Positions 1 to 8,377 of a stretch of 63,067 nucleotides of DNA are shown piece by piece. Each line of letters opens with the position of its first letter. Positions within the stretch are counted from its first letter, which is position 1. The position numbers and the translations under genes were made by a program. Below the pieces are notes generated by a model, which did not search any database, was not told the DNA's origin, and was given only the letters and a program-made list of their open reading frames with translations. Where the stretch lies: the NCBI GenBank assembly GCA_030452985.1, contig JAKDLG010000012.1, positions 1 through 63,067 of the forward strand, read 5' to 3'. This DNA is from Humibacillus sp. (GTDB taxonomy: Bacteria; Actinomycetota; Actinomycetes; Actinomycetales; Dermatophilaceae).

Positions 1-261
1 GGCCGTACCAGCGTCGGGCCCCCACCATCAGAGCTGCCCCGGTCAGACCTGTCCCTGCGCGTCGGGTGGGACCGCGCCCGTCCCGACGAACGGCACACCG
101 TCGAGCTGACCACCCCCACCGGACACACCTACCGCTCCACCGCTCCACCGCTGATCCCCGGCGCAGCGTTCCGCCACCAGGCGCCTGGCCTCCACGAGCG
201 CTCGGCAGACCCGCCCCTGAGCCCCTTCGAGCGCTACCTCACCGACCTCATCGCCAGTTGA
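1..261 (+). CDS. C-terminal end of a DUF222/HNH-endonuclease-like protein (5' end outside window)
   Basis: An open frame runs from the first base to a TGA at 259-261 with no start inside the window. Its last part reads TVELTTPTGHTYRSTAPPL, which resembles the tail that follows the HNH nuclease domain in the DUF222/13E12-type proteins common in actinobacteria. The HNH motif itself would lie upstream and cannot be seen, so the family call rests on the tail alone. It ends 30 bases before the converging doxX-like gene. Confidence 0.5.
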   Translation, partial: GRTSVGPPPSELPRSDLSLRVGWDRARPDERHTVELTTPTGHTYRSTAPPLIPGAAFRHQAPGLHERSADPPLSPFERYLTDLIAS

Positions 262-291
262 GCGAGTTCCCGCGGCACCTTCGCTGGGTTT

Positions 292-702
292 CTAGCCGTG
301 CGACCGGTCGCCGCGCCTCGAGAATACGGAGCCGGCCCATAGTGCCCACAGCACGAGCACGGGCTGGAAGAGCAGTCGCGCCAGTCGTTTGGTGTCGGTG
401 TCGAGACCGAAGGCGTCGACTCCCTGAACGTACTGGCCGATGTTGCCCGGGAAAACCGCGACATAGAAGGCCGCCAGCAGCCCGCCGATCAGTCGCTTGC
501 GCTTGGGCACGGCCACGAATGCGGCCCCCAGGGCAATCTCCACCACGCCAGAGCCGAGCACGGTCAGGTCTTTGCCGACCGGGAACCAGTCAGGGACCTG
601 GGCCTGGAACTCCTGACGCTGGGTGGTCAAGTGGAGGATGCCGGCACCGACCATGAGCGCGCCCAGCACGACTCGGCCGATAGCGCGGAGTGCGTGGCTC
701 AT
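292..702 (-). CDS. DoxX-family small membrane protein
   Basis: A protein of about 136 residues with four hydrophobic segments, as expected for DoxX/SURF4-like integral membrane proteins. The stretch VVEIALGAAFVAVPKRKRL and the later FPGNIGQYV followed by FGLDTD are typical of the actinobacterial DoxX group. These proteins have no firmly known reaction; some relatives are linked to redox or respiratory functions. ATG at 702 is preferred over the GTG one codon upstream. It is divergent from the lipoprotein gene, with about 160 bases between them for both promoters. Confidence 0.75.
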   Translation of the reverse strand: MSHALRAIGRVVLGALMVGAGILHLTTQRQEFQAQVPDWFPVGKDLTVLGSGVVEIALGAAFVAVPKRKRLIGGLLAAFYVAVFPGNIGQYVQGVDAFGLDTDTKRLARLLFQPVLVLWALWAGSVFSRRGDRSHG

Positions 703-864
703 CACGTCAGGCTACGGCTCAAGACCAAAAGGGTGGTCGTTGCCTGGCGATCGTGAGCCCAGGCCTGTGGACAGAAAGCGGTCGTTTGGCGCTCTGTGAG
801 GCACAATCGGTGCCACTGTCGGGCCGTCCTCGCGTCGTCCCACACGATCGAGCAGGGGACGACC

Positions 865-1509
865 ATGACACTTCGCCGACCGACAACGATGGCGTATGCC
901 GCTGTGCTGGCCTCTGTGGTAGCGCTCAGTGCCTGTACGGGAAGCAGCAACGACCCGGGCCCGACGGGCACGCCGTCGCCGGCGTCAACCTCGGCCAGCA
1001 CTCCGCCCACGAGCAGCAGCGCCGCCCCCTCGACGTCGTCCACCGCAACGAAGAGCCCCTCGGCAACGACTACGGCCGGACCCACCTTCCCCAAGGGAGT
1101 CCCGACTGCCGCTCAGAAGCACACCAAAGAAGGCGCCAAAGCGTTCGCCGAACATTTCGTTGTGTCCTTGAACAGATCTTGGACAGTTCCGGATGCGAAT
1201 TTCATTGAGCCCCTCTGCAACTCGCGCTTTGAAGCGTGCGGAGCGTTCATAAACACGTCTCAGAACCTTGAGAAGAACAAGCAGCGTTACGACGGCGATC
1301 CGCTCTCTGTTACCTCTTTCATTGTGCTACCTGAAAAGCTCGGTCGTATTCCTGTTCTGATGACGGGGAAACAAGAGCGACGTAATGTCGTTACGAAGAA
1401 CGGATCGATCGTACTCACTGACCCCCTAGAGCCTTCTCGCATCATATTTACCGTGGAATGGACAGAGCGCGGCTGGCAAATTTACAGCGCTTCGCTGGTC
1501 AAGTCGTGA
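865..1509 (+). CDS. Secreted lipoprotein, DUF6318-like
   Basis: The protein begins with a type II signal peptide (residues 1-23, lipobox LSAC), so the mature protein should be anchored to the outer face of the cytoplasmic membrane through its cysteine. A low-complexity Ser/Thr/Pro/Ala linker (about residues 25-70) follows. The roughly 140-residue globular domain starts near PTFPKGVPTAA and resembles DUF6318 of actinobacteria, which has no known function. ATG 865 is chosen because the signal peptide begins exactly there; the same frame stays open upstream to about 796 but encodes no sensible leader. Its stop overlaps the GTG start of the next gene (GTGA), so the two are probably translationally coupled. 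Confidence 0.7.
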   Translation: MTLRRPTTMAYAAVLASVVALSACTGSSNDPGPTGTPSPASTSASTPPTSSSAAPSTSSTATKSPSATTTAGPTFPKGVPTAAQKHTKEGAKAFAEHFVVSLNRSWTVPDANFIEPLCNSRFEACGAFINTSQNLEKNKQRYDGDPLSVTSFIVLPEKLGRIPVLMTGKQERRNVVTKNGSIVLTDPLEPSRIIFTVEWTERGWQIYSASLVKS

Positions 1510-2450
1510 AGACACGACATCGGGGAAGCCGGGCTGCCGTCTTAGCGTTATCGAGCACTCTTGTTCTATCGCCGGCGGCAGTCGCCGGAATAAATGGTGA
1601 CGCCGGTCACCAAGGCGTCGAGACCGTAGGGATGTCACCGGGAGCGCGGGCGGCGATCAAGGGCAAACAGGCTGAGCTCATCGCCCTCGATGGCCCTCGA
1701 TACGAGTTCAAGTTGACCATCTCCGGCTGCGACGTCGGTGGTGGTGCAGGTGCGAACTCGATCTGCCTCGACCAAGCTATCCAGACTTGCGCCAACAACC
1801 GGCCCGAGTATGGTCTGGGGCCGCTGACTGACGTCCGCCGGAGGATGACTGACAAGGCCGGTGCGGTGATGCTGAACGGCAAGGTGGCCACGCCGGCCGA
1901 GATTGCCGCGGCGCCCGATGACGGTTGGGAGTTTCTCGGCAACACGTGCTTCCCGCAGGACCTGCCAGGATCTGCGCCGATCCCGTCGGTCGAAATGATC
2001 GTCAGAGCCTTTCACCTGACTCCGTGGTCGGAGGCAGGCATCTCAACGCAACCGAAGGGCGACGTCACCCTGGTCAACCTCAAGACGTTCTACCAGGTTG
2101 GTTGGTCGGCGTCGGGGTTCGAACCAGGAGAGGTTGACGCGCTCGACCCGGCCACGATGTTCGGCTTCAAGGTCGACGTGCGGCCCAAACTGATGGGGTT
2201 CGTGTACCACTTCGGTGACGGCACGTCGGAGGGCCCGACCACCTCGACAGGAGGCGTATACCCCAACGGCGACATCGTGCACACCTACCGCGAACCAGGG
2301 ACATACCAAACCAACGTCACAGCCACCTTCGGGGCCGACTTCCGCATCAACGGCGGCGCCTGGCTCAACCTGCCAAGCACGGTCGTCGTTCAGCAGCCAG
2401 CAACCCGCGTCACCGTGCGCGAGGCAAAGGCCGTTCTGGTTCAGCAGTGA
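1506..2450 (+). CDS. Secreted protein with C-terminal PKD domain
   Basis: About 314 residues from a GTG that overlaps the upstream stop. An N-terminal signal peptide (basic start, then AAVLALSSTLVLSPAAVAG) points to export, probably after the AVAG site. The C-terminal third has PKD-domain hallmarks: YHFGDGT, later IVHTY and EPGTYQTNVT, a beta-sandwich fold usually involved in surface adhesion or protein contacts. Two cysteine-containing stretches in the middle (ISGCDVGGG and CLDQAIQTC) could form disulphides. The middle region was not recognised. Co-transcription with the lipoprotein suggests a shared cell-surface role, but its nature is unknown. Confidence 0.75.
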   Translation: MKTRHRGSRAAVLALSSTLVLSPAAVAGINGDAGHQGVETVGMSPGARAAIKGKQAELIALDGPRYEFKLTISGCDVGGGAGANSICLDQAIQTCANNRPEYGLGPLTDVRRRMTDKAGAVMLNGKVATPAEIAAAPDDGWEFLGNTCFPQDLPGSAPIPSVEMIVRAFHLTPWSEAGISTQPKGDVTLVNLKTFYQVGWSASGFEPGEVDALDPATMFGFKVDVRPKLMGFVYHFGDGTSEGPTTSTGGVYPNGDIVHTYREPGTYQTNVTATFGADFRINGGAWLNLPSTVVVQQPATRVTVREAKAVLVQQ

Positions 2451-2464
2451 CCTTGTCGACGGTC

Positions 2465-3628
2465 TTACCGCCCAGCTTCGTGGGCGTAGGGCACGCGCGC
2501 TTGGGCCCAGTCCCAGTCGATCCGTTCCTGCTCGAGTCGGAGGCGGTCGGCGAACTGGTCACTCACCAGGTCGCTGAAGAGATCCGCCTCGTCGTCGGTG
2601 AGGTGACGGAGGGCGGCTCGCGTCGGCGTGCCTTCGGTGCCCCAGCGGTCCCGGTGCGCCAACAGCGTCTCGCGGTCCATCAGGAACGACCGCGTCTGGG
2701 GGAGCCAGGCCCGCAGCCGGTCGAGGATGGCGAACCCGTGGGTGTCGAGGTCGCCCCAGTAGTGGACGTCGGCGTCAACCAGCCAGGGGAGCGACCCGGC
2801 GCGGTCGACCTCGAACCCCTTGCCCCACAGCACGATTCCATCGACCGGGACGGGCACGCTGAGAAAGGTGATCTCGTTCTCGACGATCACGGCGGTTCGC
2901 ACCGTCGGAGTGGCCGCGGCCAGCTCGTCGAGCCGAACCGTCAGATCAGACCAACCTGCGAACGGACCGGTCGAAGCATGGCCGCGCAGTCGCAGCGTCT
3001 CGGGCTTGGCCTGCAGCCCGAGACCAGCGAGGAACCCCGTGCTGGATGCCGGCACGCCAAGCAGTGCCGCGAGTACTGACCGGTGTCGCTCGACGAACTT
3101 CGTGTCGACGCCGGGCGCGCTGATCTGGCGCAGGTAGAGGCCCGACCCTCGGTGCTCCCGCAGCCACCGGTAGGAGGCGATCAGTCGCGGTAGCTCAGGC
3201 TCCAACCCCAGTGCCGCCAGCGGCTTGCTCGCAATCCACTCGCGAACGGCCGGTTCGTTGCGCGCGAGCGCGAGCTCAGCGGCATACGCCTGCACTTGAC
3301 GGGCTACTCCGAGCAGGGCCCACGCTTGGTCGTAGCGGTCGACGACGGCGCGGCTCGGCAGTACGTTGCGCCCGATGTGCCGCCCCCCGACGGCCGTGCG
3401 CACCAGCGAATAGTGCCGCCCATCATGGCTGCCCGCGTCAAGACCGGCGACCCAGCGTTGCACAGCAGCGAGGTCGTCGCCGATGTCACTGGCACCAGGC
3501 CCGCGCAGCGGAACCTCGATCGCAGGGAAGGGTGAATTCGCCGCGAAGGCGGTCAACAGGGTGCCGTCGTCGAACCGCCGCTGCACGCGCGACCGGATGT
3601 CGGCCGGCGTCACCCAGCGAGCACTCAT
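2465..3628 (-). CDS. jetD: Wadjet anti-plasmid nuclease subunit JetD
   Basis: 387 residues with the JetD layout: an N-terminal DUF3322-type half and a C-terminal DUF2220/Toprim-like half. Visible acidic motifs are VIVENE near residue 245 and YWGDLDTHGF near residue 290, matching the Toprim glutamate and DxD. In Wadjet systems JetABC is an SMC-like loop-extruding complex that senses small circular DNA, and JetD cleaves it. The gene starts 13 bases after the jetC stop in the same direction, the usual operon order. It looks intact, but its partner jetC is disrupted. Confidence 0.9.
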   Translation of the reverse strand: MSARWVTPADIRSRVQRRFDDGTLLTAFAANSPFPAIEVPLRGPGASDIGDDLAAVQRWVAGLDAGSHDGRHYSLVRTAVGGRHIGRNVLPSRAVVDRYDQAWALLGVARQVQAYAAELALARNEPAVREWIASKPLAALGLEPELPRLIASYRWLREHRGSGLYLRQISAPGVDTKFVERHRSVLAALLGVPASSTGFLAGLGLQAKPETLRLRGHASTGPFAGWSDLTVRLDELAAATPTVRTAVIVENEITFLSVPVPVDGIVLWGKGFEVDRAGSLPWLVDADVHYWGDLDTHGFAILDRLRAWLPQTRSFLMDRETLLAHRDRWGTEGTPTRAALRHLTDDEADLFSDLVSDQFADRLRLEQERIDWDWAQARVPYAHEAGR

Positions 3629-3641
3629 TCGAGAACCCGTC

Positions 3642-6600
3642 TCACAGCAGCCGCCCGCTCCGGCGGCCGCGGAACTCCTCGATGGTCAGGGTCTGCAGCC
3701 GGGAGTAGCGACCCGTGGGGTTGTCGACGAAGCCGATGGCCTGCACGTACGGCTCGATGACGTGCACCTTCTGCAGGGGAGTGACGATGAGCAGCTGGAG
3801 GCCGAGCTTCGCGAACAGCTCGAGGGCGTAACGGGTCGAGGTGTCTGAGCCGCGGCCGAACGCCTCGTCGATGACGGCGAACCGAAAGTCGCGCGAGCGC
3901 TCCGCCCCCCACTCGAGACCGAACTGGTAGGCCAGCGAGGCGGCCAGAATCGTGTAGGCGAGCTTCTCCTTCTGGCCGCCCGACTTGCCGTCGGAGTCGC
4001 GGTAGTGCTCCCACTCGGCGTCGGTCTCACGGTCACGCTCGGAGGCCGAGAAGGTGAACCAGTTGCGCACGTCGGTGACACGCCGGGTCCAGGCCTTGTC
4101 GGAGTCGGCGTAGCCCTCGCGGCCGCGGAACCGCTCGATGATGCGCTGCACGTCGAGAAAGCGCTGCTCGGAGTACTGCTCGTCGTCGGGCGAGAGGGTG
4201 TTGTCGGTCGCGCCGCGCAGGTCGGTGCGAAAGGCCTGGATCTCCTGGTTGACCGTGCGCTCGGGCAACAGCCGGATGTAGCGGCCGGGGCTGTAGTCGA
4301 TGGCGCCCAGGGCTTCGTTGATCCGCGAGACACGCACGTCGATGTCTTCGGCCTGACGGCGCAGCCAGTTGTTGAACTGGGCCAGTTCGCGAATCGTGTT
4401 GGTGTTGAGCTGGCGCTTGAACTCCTCCTCGAACCGGGGCAGGTCATCGCCGGCCACCCGGTCGTGGAAGGCGGTGAAGTCGGCGCGCGACTCGACACTG
4501 GCGTCCATCTCGGTCGTCGCCTCGGGCCACCGGCGTCGGGCCTCGGCCATGTACTGCAGCAGGCTCTGGGTGTAGCCGCCCAGCTCGGTGTTGATGCGCC
4601 TGATGCCGGCGTCGAGCTCGTCGGTCAACCGGTCGGATGCCGGCCGGCACGCCTCGGTCGTCGTCGGCAGCTGGGCGCCGAGCCGCTTCTCGAGCAGTGG
4701 GTAGGCGGCCCGCGCCGCGTCGAGACCGTCGGGGTCGTTGGTACTGGCCTCGGTCACGAAACGCTGTTCGACGGTGCGGGCCGTCTCGTCGCGCGAGATG
4801 CGGTCGTTGAGCTGGGCGATGGTGCCGTGCAAAGCTTTCAGTCGGTCGTCGAGGGCGGCAGACTGCTCGGCGTTTGCCTCGAGCCGCCGCTCGATCTCGG
4901 TCAAGGTCGATGACCCCGACAGGAGTCGCGCGCGTTCGGCCTCGTGCTGTTCGGCCTCGGAAAGGGCACTGGCCCAGTCGATCTCGGCCCACGACGTGTA
5001 CTCCGCGAGGCTCGCCAGGGCGGTCACCCGGCTCTGCGCGGCCGTGCGCTGAGCCCGGGCTCGGGTCAGTTGCTCGTCGAGCGCGAGGGTCTGTCGTTGC
5101 TGCTCGACGAGCTGCTCGGTCAGGGCAGCGACCTTGCGTTCGTTGACCCAACCCAGCACCCAGGCCCTGGGGTCGTCGACGCGTGAGCGGTCGTCCTTCT
5201 CGTGTCGGTCACCCGAGCGCACCTGCCCCTGCTTCGTCACTGCTCGCCGCTCGTCGCGGAACTGGGCCAGGTCGTCGACGCATCGGTAGTCGGCCCGGCG
5301 CACCAGCTCGCCCTCGAGGTAGTCGCGGAACGGGCCGTCGCGCACCTCGAGGGTGTCGGCCAGCAGGAGCACGCCGGAGGCGGTGGGGGAGTTGACGCGC
5401 ACGCGGCGGGCCGGCATCCGTTCGTAGACCAGGCGACTGCCGACCACCCGGCCGTCGGTGCGGCGGTGGGTCAGGCGGCGTTCGTTGACCCAGCGCGCCA
5501 CATCCTCGTAGTGGTGCTGCGGCACGATGAGCGACAGGGCGAAGCCGCGGAGCACCCGCTCGGCGGCACCGCGCCAGGCCGAATGGTCTTCGGCGACGTC
5601 GATGAGCTCGCCCGCGAACGGCAGCTCGCTCTCGTCGATGCCGAGGTCGGCGCACAGCTGGCCGCGGATCTCCAGCTGGCTGCTGGGCAGGTTGCTCGTT
5701 CGACCGGCGAGGCTGAGCAGCTCGGTGCGGGTCTCTTCGCTCGTGCGCTTCAGCTCGCCCTGGCTGCAGGCAGGTACCTTCCTCCCAGTGTTCCGTTCGC
5801 ACGGGCGGTGTACTCACGGTGAGCTCGCTGACCTGGCCGTCGAGCTCGGACTGTTCGTCGTCGGCGGCCTTCCGGGCGACCGGCGTCGCGCTGAGTAGGG
5901 CGCTGAACGACCCGGCGTCGGTGACCTCGGTGAGACCGGCCGCAACCAGACCACCGTCGACGAGACCGGCATCCGCGAGCCGGGCGGTGAAACGGTCGCA
6001 GCGGCCCCGCCTCACGTCCGCCTCGAAACGGGCCGACGATGCGAGCTGCTCGAGCTGGCTGACCCGGTCGCCCCCAGCCCCGGTGCGTTCGGTGATGAGC
6101 TGCTCGCGGGCGCCCACGAGCCGATGCCGCCCCGCCGCAACCTCGTCGGCCTCATCGGCCCGGTGGGCGCGGAGGTCGGTGTTGCTGGCGATGGTTTCGC
6201 CGAGCAACCGCACACGCAGCTCCGCGAAGAACAGGCGCACGGCCTGGCGCTGCGCATCGGCCTCGGCGCGACGCATCAGCGAGTCGTCGTACTTCCTGCC
6301 CGTGGCCACGAGCGGCTCGAGCACCTCAAGCTGCGCGCCGGTCGCCTCGATGCGTTCGGACTTGTAGTGCCCCTCGACGTAGCTGCGCAGGGTGCGCTCG
6401 CGGCTGTCGGCGCCCGCGCCCTGTTGTAGGCGATTCTGTCCGCGGGCAGCAGCAGGGTGGTGATGGCATCGACCAGGGTCGACTTGCCGCTGCCGATGTC
6501 GCCGGTGAGCAGGGAGGTCTCGCCGTGCGGCGACCGGCGCCAGACTCGGCTGTCGAACGTGCCCCAGTTGAAGACCTCGACGTGCTGGAGGCGGTAGCCA

Positions 6601-6650
6601 GCGCGGCCCGCAGTGGCCAGCTCGACGGCCGAAAAGAGGCTGTCGGTCAT
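3642..6650 (-). pseudogene. jetC: Disrupted SMC-like ATPase jetC of Wadjet
   Basis: The JetC coding capacity is spread over three frames. Fragment 1 (6650 to about 6423) holds the start and Walker [15 protein letters not shown] one-base deletion near 6421-6422 shifts to fragment 2 (about 6420-5821), which is coiled-coil rich. A 58-base insertion at 5763-5820 shifts again to fragment 3 (5762-3642), which carries the hinge-side coiled coil, the signature SGGQKEKLAYT, Walker B FRFAVIDEAFGRG and a normal C-terminus. If repaired, the protein would be about 980 residues and close to full length. JetC is the SMC subunit needed for DNA loop extrusion. Both lesions lie in the N-terminal third, so no complete ATPase can be made without frameshift correction. 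The remaining sequence is well kept, suggesting recent inactivation. Confidence 0.85.
5763..5820. other. 58-bp insertion within jetC
   Basis: On the minus strand, coiled-coil coding sequence ending in the codons for QVSEL (last codon 5823-5821) resumes 58 bases later with QGELKRTSEETRTELLSL (first codon 5762-5760). The intervening bases have no coiled-coil character, contain an in-frame TGA in the downstream frame and shift the frame by one. I saw no second copy in the window and no clear terminal repeats. The exact edges could move by a few bases. Confidence 0.6.
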
Positions 6651-6754
6651 CGTCGCCCCCACCGGATACCGCCGAGTCCGGATGCCGTGAAGGACGCGTG
6701 GCAGCGCCGTGCCGGATGCCGCTCCCGCATCGTCTCGATCGTCATGTCTTCCAC
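6647..6754 (-). pseudogene. jetA 5' remnant fused in front of jetC (35-residue leader)
   Basis: A GTG-initiated 35-codon frame begins [17 protein letters not shown]. This closely parallels the start of the intact JetA at 16371, VEHETIETLRERHPAWR counting its GTG-encoded first residue. After about 17 codons the match stops, and the frame ends in a TGA that overlaps the jetC start (ATGA). The arrangement implies that most of a jetA copy and its jetB were lost from this operon by an internal deletion. What remains is the promoter, ribosome entry and first codons of jetA driving jetC by translational coupling. The last 18 residues could be scrambled sequence or the out-of-frame end of jetB. Confidence 0.75.
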
Positions 6755-6788
6755 CGCTCGCCTCCTTCTTCGCCGACTCCCGCAGGCC

Positions 6789-6819
6789 AGCGTAGGCAAC
6801 TTCGCACAAGACTCGGTAG
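6789..6819 (-). promoter_or_regulatory. Candidate promoter of the jetC-jetD fragment
   Basis: Read on the minus strand, CTACCG and TACGCT are separated by 19 bases. The same pair with the same spacing (TTACCG, 19 bases, TACGCT) occurs upstream of the intact jetA at 16414-16444. Conservation of the two hexamers and the adjoining GCCTACGCTGGC while other bases differ suggests a shared promoter. The 19-base spacing is long for a standard sigma factor, so the -35 assignment is weak. Confidence 0.45.
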
Positions 6820-6970
6820 CGGCGATGCCGTCCGGCACTGCTACCGGACTGCTCGCAGACGTCGGCCCGGTGCCGGAAGAGGCTCTGAGCGCGGTGGGGC
6901 AAGCCCACGGACCCAGCCGGGCATGGGCGAGCAGGTGAACGTGTCGGAGGATGATGCTGCTGTGGGAATC

Positions 6971-7248
6971 GTGGAACGAGAGATCCGGGACCGCGCCATC
7001 GACTGGCTGGCTGCGATGCCAGGCTTGAGGTCCGCCCCATGTTCAGCGGGTTCGGCTTCTACGATGACGGTCTACTGGTCGCTGCCGCGTGGGACGGCGC
7101 GTTCCAACTGCGCTACCGCGAAGACGGCCACTGGAAGTACAGGCCAGTCGATCCCGCCGCCCTCGTTGACCCCGTCGCGCTGGTAGGGCTCGTACGCGAG
7201 CGCGGTGCGCAACTCGCTCGAGACCCCGCGGCCCGGCGCCGCCGTTGA
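6971..7248 (+). pseudogene. TfoX N-terminal-domain-like protein, frameshifted
   Basis: The first part in one frame reads [18 protein letters not shown]. The second part in another frame reads [20 protein letters not shown], ending at TGA 7246-7248. Joining them by restoring one missing base near 7022-7026 gives a continuous protein of about 92 residues. It resembles the TfoX N-terminal domain family, with its conserved MF-GFG-Y-DGLLVA pattern. A shortened product could start at ATG 7039, but it would lack the first helix. Confidence 0.6.
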
Positions 7249-7409
7249 CGGCACCGGGTGAGGCCCCGACCCGCAAGACGAGGCAGGCAGTGGCCCGCTT
7301 CCCAGCGTCCGCCTTTCTCACCGTGAGAGCGAGGCGCCACCCCTCCAAGGCACCCACGTCCGCGAGAGCCCGACGGCCGGCAGGTCAGCAGCCCGGGTGC
7401 ACCGCCTGC
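7249..7409. other. Intergenic stretch between the TfoX-like remnant and mazF
   Basis: About 160 bases between two converging coding regions. I see no convincing gene or hairpin terminator here. Confidence 0.4.
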
Positions 7410-7745
7410 TCACAGGTCGAGGACGAAGCGAAGGGCCTGGTCGATGGCGCGCAGCTCTTCCGGATCGAGCCTGCCCCGGCGAGAGGACAGTCGATCGGTC
7501 GAGATCACTCGTAGCTGGTCGCAGCGGGCGTACGAGGGGTGCCCCAATCCGCTGCGACCAGGCTCGACCTCGACATGACTACGGAGGCCATAGTCTGCGG
7601 ACGTGACCGGAACCACCACGACCAGCCTGCCCGGGCCATTGTTCAGCATGTCGCCCGACACCACGACGGCCGGGCGCCGGAAGGCCGGCTCGTGACCGAT
7701 CGGCTGGCCCAGGTCGACGTCGTACACCTCCCCGCGCCAGATCAC
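7410..7745 (-). CDS. MazF/PemK-type mRNA interferase toxin
   Basis: About 111 residues from GTG 7745. The N-terminal RGEVYDVDLGQPIGHE, the central RPAVVVSGD and the VVVVPVTS strand are typical of the MazF/PemK fold, toxins that cut RNA at short sequences. The start overlaps the stop of the antitoxin gene (GTGA), the normal organisation of such pairs. Length and motifs are complete, so it should be active. It is transcribed from the antitoxin promoter near 8005. Confidence 0.85.
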   Translation of the reverse strand: MIWRGEVYDVDLGQPIGHEPAFRRPAVVVSGDMLNNGPGRLVVVVPVTSADYGLRSHVEVEPGRSGLGHPSYARCDQLRVISTDRLSSRRGRLDPEELRAIDQALRFVLDL

Positions 7746-7978
7746 GCGAGGCTGTCCCACTCCTGACGCTCGGACAGGTACTGATCCCACCGCTCGGGGT
7801 CGTCGCGCAAAGATTGGTAGTCCTCGCCCAGACCACGCAAGAACTCCTGCCGCTCCAGAGCGTCGATAGCCGCGTGCAGCACATCGATAACCGGGGTCTG
7901 ACGCGACTTGGCCAGTGACTGGAGTCGCTCTGAGTCAGGTCGGCGAACACGAACGGTCGTGGTGTCTGGGGAAGCCAT
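7742..7978 (-). CDS. MazE-like ribbon-helix-helix antitoxin
   Basis: A 78-residue acidic protein whose N-terminus TTVRVRRPDSERLQSLAKS fits a ribbon-helix-helix DNA-binding domain. Its acidic C-terminal tail, with DDPERWDQYLSER, is the probable toxin-neutralising part. It precedes and overlaps mazF by four bases. A tandem 11-base repeat lies directly upstream and is the likely autoregulatory operator. Confidence 0.8.
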   Translation of the reverse strand: MASPDTTTVRVRRPDSERLQSLAKSRQTPVIDVLHAAIDALERQEFLRGLGEDYQSLRDDPERWDQYLSERQEWDSLA

Positions 7979-7983
7979 GCCAT

Positions 7984-8005
7984 AAATGTAGACGAAATGT
8001 AGACC
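7984..8005. promoter_or_regulatory. Tandem 11-bp repeat, probable operator of the MazEF pair
   Basis: AAATGTAGACG is followed immediately by AAATGTAGACC, beginning six bases before the antitoxin start codon. The 11-base period puts both copies on the same face of the helix, as expected for cooperative binding of ribbon-helix-helix dimers. Confidence 0.6.
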
Positions 8006-8377
8006 CGGGACGGATGCGTTTGCTTACCATGGCCGCATGGTGCGTCCTGAAAGCTGTATCGAGCTTGCGGGTGGAAGTCCCGTCCCGGTAGGTACCGGAG
8101 CGCCGGGTAGCAGGTCCCGGTTCGGTGGAGAGATCTGCCGGGCTGAGCGGGGTGTCAAGAGCCTCTTCGGAGGGAGCAAGCGTGTGGGCCGTAGCGTCAT
8201 AGCGAACTCTGCAGCCTCGTCACATTCACAATGGGAGAGCCGAGCCGCTCATGTCACGGCGAAGGCCATGCCTGATGGGTCCTGTTCCGGGGTCAGCCTG
8301 TCGGGTCTTTCCGGGGTAGGGGAGGCGGCACGCACGCATAGTTCGGTACGGAACAGGAGAGACCCGTCTGCCTGGCC

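Noticed and set aside
4005-4913. Plus-strand frame of about 300 codons inside jetC.
   Set aside because: JetC motifs on the other strand explain the region; the plus-strand protein is Gly/Val-rich without any recognisable domain.
5763-5820. The jetC insertion begins with GTGAGT and ends with a CTGCAG-like end, resembling a eukaryotic splice pair.
   Set aside because: This is bacterial DNA, removal between those marks does not restore the JetC frame, and no group I or II intron features are present. Chance resemblance.
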